A stretch of 64,000 nucleotides of DNA, taken from the NCBI GenBank assembly GCA_022606425.2, contig JAHDVF020000982.1:744001-808000 (forward strand), given 5' to 3'. The stretch comes from Lepidostoma basale (lineage: Eukaryota; Arthropoda; Insecta; Trichoptera; Lepidostomatidae). A program made the position numbers and the translations under genes. Shown here in pieces: positions 39,801 to 51,800 of this stretch. The notes under the pieces were generated by a model, which saw only the letters and a list, made by a program, of their open reading frames with translations, did no database searches and had not been told where the DNA came from. Numbering within the stretch: position 1 is the first letter of the stretch; each line of letters opens with the position of its first letter.

Positions 39801-42800
39801 CTGTCGCTGTCGGAGATATCTATCATGGACAAAAAGCCGAATACCCTCCAGCACGGCCGAGTTTTCGAAATATCCCCTGAGTAATCTAAAGAAGACCCAA
39901 GTGCATTCCAAGAATCAGCAAAAAGCTGTTAGACTTTGCTGCAAACTAATCCCTAGGATGGAAATTTAAAAATATGTGGGAACTGGGAAAGAAAAATACT
40001 ATTATTTAGGTGGGAAAAAGGATTTAACATGTTGGGAAAAAGGACTGGCTGGCACAGGACAGAGAGGTCTATGCCAGAGTAATAGCCAATGTCGGGGGGA
40101 CTTGACATAGCACTCCGAGAAGAGGAAGAGAGAAAATTTAACATATAACAAATACTTAGTGTTGTAGAATTAATTTTATCTCAATAGAGATGAAGATGCA
40201 AATTGGAAACAGAATATGGTTGATCAAGGTGTTTACAGGACTTATGACCTGTCAATGGGGAATGTTGTATTACATAAAGCGTGCGCTTAACCCAACCAAT
40301 GACAGGTCATAAGTCCTGTAAACACCTTGATCAACCATATTCTGTTTCCAATTTGCATCTTCATCTCTATTGAGATACAATTAATTATTGAATTGATAAA
40401 CCGCAATGGGTGAAATCCAGTATTCGTATACAAGTATTTGTATACATTAAAAAAAAACTTAGTGTTGTATTTGTCTTTATTTTTTATATATGTATACTTT
40501 GTATATACAACACTACCTTTAATTTTTTTTTAATTACATATCAGACATGTTTCGGACAACCAGTCCTTCTTCAGTGATACATATTATAAAGATACATATT
40601 TAAAATATTATAAAATTGTTTTTAAATATGATCAATTTTGACAGATGTTATAAAGATTTATTTTGGAACTTTTATGCTTTTGTTATGAATCAATTTAAAT
40701 TTTAAAATAATAATTTAAAGTTCTTATTAGGGTTCAGGTTATTACTTACAACAAAGGAAATAAATCAATGATGACGTTAAATTTTTTTGATTACCTATTT
40801 ATAAAATTTTCTTTATTTTTAATTGCTTCTTTAATTTCTAAAATTTCGAGATTATTCAAAGTTATATTTCTATTATTAACATGCAAAATTTTAACTGCAT
40901 TATCTTTATTAAATGAATGTATATACAAAGTATATAAAAAATAAAAAGACAAATGAAGACTACAGGGGAAAAACAAGGAATGTCAGTAGAAGGTTAATTT
41001 GAATAAATTGAGAATAAAGCTAATCAAAGTCTATTTATTTCTTAGCAATTAGCAATCGATTATCTGGCCATAGTCGATGACACAGATGATTTTTGAATAT
41101 GAAAATTTTACTGTGGATAGATACGTACAAATGCCGCTAGATGGCATTATTACATTTATATTGAATTTTAACTGACATTCCTTGTTTTTCCCCTGTAGTC
41201 TTCAAATAAAACATCTACAACACAAAGTATGGCGAACATAGAAGAAACTTAGTGTTGTATTTAGGTTAGGTTATGTCACCTGCACGGGGTGTCCGTTGTA
41301 CTCGACGGTGATGACGTGGGGCCCCACAGAGTCGGGGGTGAAGTCCGCCGTCAGTCCCGCGTGGGCGTCGCCAGCCACACGCACCGGCAGCTCGCCGCGG
41401 GGGCCTCGCACCGCCACTGCTAGCTCGGCAGCGCCCCCGCCCCCTCGCACACTCAGCTGGAAGCTGGATGGACTGCCGACGGGGATCAATTCTGGAACAA
41501 GATCACAATTGAATCTCCCACAAATTCAAGACTCATACAAATTGGAAACAGAATATGGTTGATCGAGGTGTTTACAGGACTTATGACCTGTCATTGGTTG
41601 GGTTAAGCGCACGCTTTATGTAATGCAACATTCCCCATTCCACCTTTTTATTTCTTATGACCACCATGTCTGACAATTTTTTGAAAGCTGTATATATGTT
41701 AATCTGTAAGACCACCCTTTAAATGGTAGTTTATGCAATCTACATACTAACGCCATCTATGAAGATTGTATTTTTTAAGCATTAAGCAGAAGATCTTTTT
41801 AACGCAATGTGAAAGGCTACCGCCATTTAGCGCATTGCTAGAAACCGCCTGGAGATATCACTCCAATCATGCTATAATTTTTTTGACCAGTTTTTGTTTT
41901 TTTTACAACATTTTGAATGTATACAAATACTTGTAGAAAAAAATTATAGCATATAGATTGGAGTGACATCTCCAGCCGGTTTCTAGCAGTCGGTTGATTA
42001 GAAGAAACATATATTTTAAAGTATAGGATTCTGCAGTACTCACGTAGATTGGATAGGTTTAGGGTGACGCGGCCAGTGTCCGCGATATTGCAGAGAAAGG
42101 GACAACCTCGCACTGTTTCTCCGTTGAATTTGATGTCGATATAATGTGGGCGGGCATGTTCCGGCGTGAAGGACACAAGGCATCGTCCGCCACCCACCAC
42201 CTGAAAGGAAATCACATTTTGCACATTAACAGTATATCCTTACGCATCATGAATTTCGAAAAATTATTAAAAGCAATTTAAGTAAAACCCCGACTATAAA
42301 TCACATTATGCACATTGACAATATCGTGAAACTTCGAGATATACAAAGATGGAAGAATTGTATGCTTACGCATCACAAATTCCGAAAAAGTATTAAAAAC
42401 AATTTAAGGAAAACCCCGACTATAAGTCACATTATGCACATTAACAATATCGTGAAATTTCGAGATATACAAAGATGGAAGAATTGTATGCTTACGCATC
42501 ACAAATTTCGAAAAAGTATTAAAAACAATTTAAGGAGAACCCCGACTATAAGTCACATATGCATATTAACAATATCGTGATATTTCAAGATGTACAAAGA
42601 TAGAAGAATTGTATGCTTACGCATCACAAATTTCGAAAAATTATTAAAAGAAATTTATGAAAAACCCCGACTATAAATCACATTATTCACATTAGTAATA
42701 TCGTGAAATTTCGAGATGTACAAAGATAGAAGAATTGTATGCTTACGCATCACAAATTTCGAAAAAGTATTAAAAACAATTTAAGGAGAACCCCGACTAT

Positions 42801-45800
42801 AAGTCACATATGCATATTAACAAAATCGTGAGATTTCAAGATGTACAAAGATAGAAGAATTGTATGCTTACGCATCACAAATTTCGAAAAATTATTAAAA
42901 GAAATTTATGAAAAACCCCGACTATAAATCACATTATTCACATTAGTAATATCGTGAAATTTCGAGATATACAAAGATAGAAGAATTGTATGCTCACGCA
43001 TCACAAATTTCTAAAAAGTATTTAAAACAATTTAATAAAACCCCCGAATATATACATCACATTATGCACATTGACAATATCGTGAAATTTCGAGATATAC
43101 AAAGAAAAATACAAAGATAGAAGAATTGTATGCTTACGCATCACAAATTTCTAAAAAGTATTAAAAACAATTTAAGGAAAACCCCGAATATATACATCAC
43201 ATTATGCACATTGACAATATCGTGAAATTTCAAGATATACAAAGAAAAACACAAAGATAGAAGAATTGTATGCTTACGCATCACAATTTCCTAAAAATTA
43301 TTAATAACAATTTAAGAAAAACCGCGACTATAAATCACATTATGCACATTGAGAATATCATGAAATTTCAAGATATGCAAAGGTTAATAAAAAATATAGA
43401 ACTGTCATACGCATCACAAATTTCAAAAAAAATATTGAACTCATTTTAATAAATACCTCGACTATAAATCACATTATGCACATTGACAATATCGTGGAAT
43501 TTCAAGATATATAAAGGTTAATATAAAATTAGAAGAATTGTATGCTTACGCATCACAAATTGCGAAAAATTATTAAATTGAATTTAATAAAATCCCCTAC
43601 TATCGTTATTCAGGCGCAGTTCTTTAACACTCGCTTTACGGGGATAAAGATATCATTTATCCACGATCAAATTTTAAAGGTTGGTCATTTTAGAAGCCGG
43701 AGGAATCGACGTGCGTGTATGACTCGCTGTATGAATGTGGAGGAATCTAGAGAGGTATGTCAGGATAGAGTAGTGTGACGGTCCATTCTCTCTGCCTACC
43801 CTTGCGGTAAAACGGCGTGATGTTTTGTTGTTGTTGTTTATCCCCGATGCTAGACTCTGGAGTATCAAGTTTAATTTTTTCGTTTAATTTCAATTTGATG
43901 AAATGTGTGATGCGTAGGCATCGAATTCTTCAATGTGATCGCGTGTTCTTAGGTCGTTTAATTGTTTTCAGCATATCATTTGGTTTTGTTATTACGTTTG
44001 TCTGTGCGCTAATTGTTACGAATTATGACGAAAGTGCAGGCCATTGAGGGCGGGCGCGGATGACTTGGCAACGAGGCAATCCATGTCAAAGACAATGAAA
44101 GTGTTTTGCAAATGTCAGACCGGCATAACGAACAATAACCACATGACATTAATTCGCTGAACCGAATCTTAAATTCTCCTTAATAAATAAGAACGCAATG
44201 GATGCTGTGCTATTTACAGTTTTATAAAATGAAAACTATCTAACTAACTAACCATCACGCCGTCTCCCCGAAAGGGTAGGCAGAAAGAATGGACTGTCAC
44301 ACTTTTACTGATGCGGCACTCCATCCTTCTCTTTTCGCCCCGCGGGAGACGCGGTGTGATGGGTTGCGAACCTCATCGCCACCAATAGGCATCTCCCGCG
44401 CACACTTCGATCGTCCAACACCCACAAAACAAATCTAAAACAAATAATATATAATAAAATAAAAAAATAAAAATAATTTAACACAAAATTTTATTTAACA
44501 CAAAATGTTATGAATACATACAATTATTGATTTGTTGATGCCGCTTTGATCTATCACGATTTGAACCACTAATATTTGATTCCCGAATAGTTTTTTTAAA
44601 GAATTTATTGTATCTCAATAGAGACGAAGATGCAAATTATTTGGAAACAGAATATGGTGGTCGAGGGGTTAACAGGACTTATGACCTATCATTGGTTCGG
44701 TTAAGCGATCGCTTTATGTAATACAACATCCCCGTTCCGCCCTTCTACGAACACCACGTCTGACAATTATTTGAAAGTTGTATATATGCTACAATGTTGA
44801 GAAACATTTCATATATTTTAGTTCAATCTACACTAGCGCCATCTTTTGAGACTAGAGGTAAGCATTAAGCAGAAAATCTTTATAAATCTTCCTCTATTTC
44901 TGGTACACATATAATTTTTTTACCATTCTTTCTTCATTCATTCTTTCCATATGTCCAAACCATCTTAATGATCCTTTCATTATTTTGTTCATAACACCAT
45001 CATTCGCACCGCATTCACTTCTTATATTTTCATCCGACACTCTATCATATACAGAGTATCCACACATTCGTTTAAGAGATCTCATTTCTACTGCATTTAT
45101 TCTAATTTCATCCTTCTTTTGCCAGTTCCATACTTCGCTTCCATACATCCATAGTAATATACTTGGGAAATTGAACATAACTTTATTTAATCCACTAAAT
45201 ATACATATACCTTCTCAAATTGAGAGGGAAATTTCAGATGACTTTTGTAGATTATCCAAGATATATGACAGTGGATACACGTTTGAGGTTTTTTAACTCA
45301 TAGAATTGAATGATAGACAATATGCCTTGGATTGTCACTACTTACTTGGACATGGTTTGGAACTTCTCCTTCGTTGATTGATATTTCTAGTTGCCCTTCA
45401 CCAGCCGCGCTTGCATCGACTGAAACAGGAAATATATTTTATTCGATTATATTTTCCAATTATGGTTGCCAAAACTTCCAAAACACCTAAAGCCTGTAAC
45501 CTGGTTATAGAAAATCAACCCATAGAACAGATCAGGACCTTCAAGTATCTAGGCATAGACCTGGTGGGGGGAACTGATCTGCGGGAAGAAATACAAGCCC
45601 AAGTAAACAAGGCAGCTGCAATCTCTGGGGCTCTAAAATCCACAATATGGAAAAACAAAGACATGGCCATTAAGAGTAAGATGAGAATCTATAAAGCATG
45701 CGTAAGACCAATAATAACATATGGCGTCGAAGGGCAGACACAGTAAGGACCAAACAAGTTTTGAGGACTTCCGAAATGAAGACACTGAGGACGATAGCAG

Positions 45801-48800
45801 GCAAGACACTGAGGGTTCGCGTGAGGAACACCAGAATAAGAGAGATATGTGAGGTTGAGGATATTATAAAATGGAGCAGACAGCGAAAAAGGGACTGGTA
45901 CGGTCATGTTCAAAGAGTGGACACCACCAGACTCCCCTATCTTGCGTTGCATAATCAGCCTCATGGAACTCGTCCTCGTGGAGGACCTCCTGAAGGATGG
46001 AAGGACAGCTGGGAATCTACCTCACAGGAGGAGCAACACTCTGGAGAACAGACCACATAGGTCTACAATAAGTAAGAAGAAGAATAAGAGGTTGCCAAAT
46101 TTCAAAATAATATTAGGTGTATAACTTTGCTTCCGCCGTTTTTTTTCCCGAAATTCGAGGCTTTATCGTAAAAAACTGGTTATACATTTATGATTCAAAG
46201 TATTGTCCATCGCTGGCCACTACTTTCTACCATCTTTCGGGCAGCATACGAATCCCGCGTTGAAAAAACTGGCCATCTTTTGAAGCGATCCACGAATCGA
46301 TCCAATTTTTTACTTCTTCATAAGACCGGAAGTTCTGGTCAGCTAGGCCGTGTGCCATTGATCGAAGCAAGTGATAGTCCGAGGGAGCAACGTCTGGAGA
46401 ATACGGCGGGTGGGGTAGGACTTCCCATTTCAAAGTTTCCAAGTATGTCTTGACCACTTTCGCAACATGGGGTCGAGCATTGTCATGCTGTAAAATCACT
46501 TTATCATGTCTCTCGTTGTATTGCGGCCGTTTGTCTTTCAATGCTCGGCTCAAACGCATTAATTGCGTTCGATAACGATCGCCTGTGATTGTTTCAGTCG
46601 GTTTTAACAACTCATAATACACTACGCCGAGCTGGTCCCACCAAATACTGAGCATAACCTTGGAACCGTGAATTTGGTTTTGGTTTGGGTTTGGCCGTCG
46701 ACGTGGAAGCATGGCCGGGATATCCCCATGATTTTCTGCGCTTGGGATTATCGTAATGAACCCATTTCTCGTCCCCAGTCACAATGCGATGCAGAAATCC
46801 CTTCCGTCTTTGCCTTGCAAGCAGCTGTTCACAAACACACAAACGCCGTTCAACATCTCTCGGCTTCAACTCGTACGGCACCCAATTTCCTTGTTTCTGA
46901 ATCATTCCCATGACTTTCAGGCGTTTTGAAATGGCTGGTTGCGTCACTCCCAATGATCCTGCCAATTCTTGTTGCGTTTGACACGAGTCTTGATCAAGTA
47001 ATGCCTCCAATTCTGCATCTTCGAAAACCTTCTCTCTTCCACCGCCATGCTGGTCTTCGACGTTAAAATCACCGTTCTTGAAGCGTTGAAACCACTCTCG
47101 GCACGTTCTTTCACTAATAGCGGCCTCACCATAGGTATTTGAGAGCATTCGATGAACCTCAGCCGCAGATTTCTTCATATTAAAGCATAAAATTAAAACC
47201 TCCCGCAAATGACGAAAATTTGGCTCGTAAGCTGACATGTTTAATCGGGAATAACTTTATGATGCAGACACAAATCGACTAATATTTCGATGGCGTTATG
47301 TTTACAAATACTTAAGCTTATTGTATGACATCTATGATCTATTTATTCCAACTACCACTTACCGCTACTGCCATCTATTGCAAAACGGCGGAAGCAAAGT
47401 TATACACCTAATATATTGTTAGAGGGACATCTTATGTTTTAATTGTATCTCAATAGAGACGAAGACGCAAACTGGAAACTGAACATGGATGATCAGGGTG
47501 TTTACAGGACTTATGACCTGTCATTGGTTGGGTTAAGCGCACGCTTTATGTAATTACAACATTCCCCATTCCACCTTTGTTATTATGATCATGCATGACA
47601 AATTTTTGGAAGATGTATATATACTTCAAAATCCATATCTATCTTCACGTGTCAGTTTCAGTCAGCCATCTATGTAGATTTGGTTGCACTTGTGAACTTT
47701 TCAAGATTAACCTATACAACCGACCCACTAACGCCATCTATGGAGAATGATTTTCGGCATTTAGCAAACTATCTTATTAACACAATGCGAAGGCTGTCGC
47801 CTAACATATTGTTAGAAGCCTTCTTGTATTGTTAGGGGCTTCTACCGACATCTTATGTGTTATTTAATTATTATAGTCAATTGTTTTTCTTCTTCTGGTG
47901 CCGAGTCAAGTCCTACCAACATTGGCGATCACTGCAGCGAAAGCATATCTGTCCAGACACTACTTGGAACAGGTTCTCAACTCTGCTCATTCCTGTCCCT
48001 TATATTCTGCAGCCAGGATAACTGCCTTCTGCCAACTTCCCACCGTCTCTCTATTTCACACACGATTATCGAAGGAGATAGTATTATATTTCTCTCCTTT
48101 TCGTTGACTTCGCAACCAGGGTGATGGATCGGTTAAGGGCAGCCAATGAATAATTGAAATTTTTAACAAATTGCATTTTTTCCACATCGCCGCATCCCAG
48201 CTGAGGTTTCCCATGGTGCCTTCAGCTGTAAGACTAGTGTCGGGATGCTTGTTAGATGGCCCATGGAACCACATGTCAGGCATACTTACAAACAAATAGT
48301 TAAAATCGCGCACAGAAACACCCTTTAATAAACTTAACGCCACCTTGCATAATGAAATCTTAGGTATTAAAAACAAAGACAACACAAAAAAAATATCTCT
48401 CCTTCTTTTTCTTCTTCTTAAATTCTTAAAGTGCTCTGTCAGGTCCCCCTGACGTTGGCGATCACTCTGGTAAACTCTTCCCTATCCTGCGCTGTCCGGA
48501 ATAGCTCCTCCACAGTTCCGATTCCCGTCCATTCCCTCACATTGCGCAGCCAAGAGATCTGTCTTCTCCCTGCCCCCCTGCGGCCCAAAATTAGATGCAG
48601 CAGGCGATATATTTCTCCTCGTAGTACGTGACCCAGATATGAAATCTTGTGGACTTTAATCAATGTCAGCAGCTCTCTATTTACTCCTGCACGATTCAGG
48701 ACTTACGTGTTCATCACTCTCTGTCCATGAGATCCTGAGCATTCTTCGGTGAAGCCACATTTCAAATTCCTCTAACCGGTTCATTTTATTTACTTTTAAT

Positions 48801-51800
48801 GTCCATGTCTCACACCCATATAACGGAACAGACCACACATAACACCTTAACATCCTCTGTCTTAGTTTTATCTCTCCTTAAGGGGAGAAAAAAGGTATTA
48901 GACATATTTTATACAATCCCAAATGTGATCAGAAAAGGGGTTGATTTGAATCCAATACGGGAAACGGTGAGATGGTTAGTTGGGATATTGGTGATGCTTG
49001 ATGCTTACCTCTGAACTGGCATGGTTGCCCGACTACTCCGCTGCTTACGTCGCTGACCTGGATAAGGCTGGAGTCGTACACTTTGGCCACCAGAGGACCG
49101 GCTGTAAGCTTGGTACCCCCAATGGACACCTAAAAGAAATCATTAATTATTTATTGATTTTAATAATACACAATCAGTGGCGGGACTCCCATAGAAGCCC
49201 AGAAGCCCGGCTTGCGTAAGAAATTTTGAATCAAAACCTCTTCTGGCTTACAGAGGTTCAGATCTTGTGGCTATCTCTTACGTCTGATGGGAACATTGTT
49301 AGACGGTGATTTGGTGGGTTGCTGGTTTATGCGGGGGCATGGGGCATTACTTAGATTTGGGGGGTTTGATCAAACATTTCTTATGCAAGCCGGGCTTCTG
49401 GGCTTCTATGGGAGTACCGCCACTGTACACAATACATTCATTACGGATATATTATTTCTTCTGAGGAACTACCCGAAATCCTTAAAGAACTAAACGATGT
49501 ATCCAAATCTGTAGGTTTGGGTTTCCGTACCAATCATCTGGCAAAGAACAATGTGATGGGCACGAAAAGGCTTCAAATTAACGTGGATGGCAGCAGAATC
49601 TAGAATGTCCAGGAATATATTGTACATACCTGGGACACAATATTCGATTGGGCCGAGAAAACCAAACCGTAGAGCTCAAGAGAAGTATTGAACTAAACTA
49701 GGCAGCTTTCGGAAAAAAGAGTTACATTTTTAAAAACCGGAAAATACCGATCAACCTGAAGACATTGACAACGTGAAATTTACGTATCTCGGAAGCATCT
49801 TTACAAGAGATGGGAAAATGGAGAAAGACATCGAAAGAAGGGTTGGTGCTGGGAATATAATTAATGGCGCACTCAAAGTCATTACTGCAAACAGAAATAT
49901 ATCCACAGAAGCAAAGATGGCAGTACACAATGGAGTTCTAGTGCCAACCCTCATGTATTAAAGTGAAGCTTGGAGCTGGCAAAAGAAGGATGAAACAGTC
50001 GCGTGCAGAGGATGCCGTCATCGCGAACCCCAAAAAGGATGGTCATAGGCGGAATGGGGAATGTTGTTAAACATAAAGCGATCGCTCAACCCAACCAATG
50101 ACAGGTCATAAGTCCTGTAAGCGCCTCGGCCACCACCTTCTGTTCCCAGAAAACAATTTACATCTTCGTCTCTATTGAGATACAATTAATCCCCAAAAAA
50201 AATGCTGGATTGATGGTAAAAGAACAATTGGATGACCAGGGCTGCGATGGGAGGATGTAGTTGGGAGAGATGGGGCGAAATTGTTACAAGTGTTAGATTG
50301 GAGGGTCGAAGCGGAGTATAGGACGAGTTGGAAGCGAATAATAATGGAGTTTAAGGCTCGATATGGGCTGTGGGGCCATCGAAGAAGAAGATTTTTTTTA
50401 TACTTAAAGACATGAAATATATACTCGTATTTATCGGGGAACTCGATACCAAGTCTGATCATTCTGTTGATTGGAGAATCGGTTGAATAGTTATTGTTGG
50501 AGGACGTTTCGAATGTATCGTTTGATTCGGTGTTTTGTTGTCTGTAGCATTGTTGGCAACGTCCTAAATCGAAAACATTGTATAGACACCATTTTGAATG
50601 CATTTATCGTGAGCATATTGTAAAACATTTTTTTTTTCATCGAGTCACGAATTCACTGCTTATTGATTAACGGTAAATTCAAAAATACGTTCAAGTTCTA
50701 TAAGATTCGTTTTTATTTTTCAATAGACATGTTCCGAATATTTAAAATCAATAACATTATATAATAATACGTTTTTTCTAAGAAATACTTAATTTATTAG
50801 CTACCTTGAGCAGCTTTCTGATTTATATCAAATTAAATATTAATGTGCTGCCAGCGAAAATATATGGACAAGAGACTATGTACATTATATGGAATAGAGA
50901 CTATCTACCTAAGAAAGTAGTCAATAACTAATGAGTATGCACACGATTCATGAAGAGACAGTTGCTCAGTCTAAGAGACAGTATAGGATTAAGACATAGG
51001 ACCAGAGTTGTCGATATCATGGGTCGTACAACAATATAAAAATGGCACGTCAGATTAATCAAACGGAGACCTCAGAGAAACAAAAGAAATGCCTATAAAA
51101 AGTGGATAAGAAAGGTGAGCTAGAGGAAGGCGTGGAAGTGTTAAAAGGAGTGGATATCAAAGCTGGAGAAGAAGAAGAAATAAGATTATTATTTAGCATT
51201 CGGTCTACCACAGATGCGATATTCACAATCAGAAAAATTAAGAAAAGGGCAATTGAAATCCAAACCACTGCCTATGTCTGCTTTGTGGACCTCACAAAGA
51301 CCTTTGATAGGGTGCAATTAAAATATATAATAAACATTCTGATTCAAAAGTCTGTTCCTCCAAAAATTATTAATACAATCAGAGATTTAAATATGAGAGG
51401 CAACACCAGAATTAGATGCGATTATGAAATTAGTAAAACAACAAAAGACAGCCTAAACCCTTTTCTGTTCAATCTGATAATGGACGAACTTGGACGAGGA
51501 GACCCAATCGCTACAACTGGGATATAGGATGGGAGAGCAAATTGTCAATGTGGTCTGTTATGCAGACGATGCTATAATCATAACAATAATGACTCACAAA
51601 AAATGCTAGACAGACTACATCACGCATGTAAGAAATAAAACATGACGATCTCTATCGTAAAAACAAAATGTATGACTTTCTCCAAAACACCCAAAACATG
51701 TAACCTGGTTATAGAAAATCAACCCATAGAACAGGTCAGAACCTCCAAGTATCTAGGCATAGACCTGGTGAAGAAATACATGCCCAAGTAAACAAGGAAG

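Noticed and set aside
42235..43600. Regularly spaced repeats resembling a CRISPR array
   Set aside because: The whole 126-140-bp unit is conserved, without unique spacers, and the genome is eukaryotic. It is a satellite.
48160..48310. Less AT-rich block with Cys/His codons as a zinc-knuckle gag fragment
   Set aside because: The spacing does not fit CCHC and the frame is broken; no support beyond composition.
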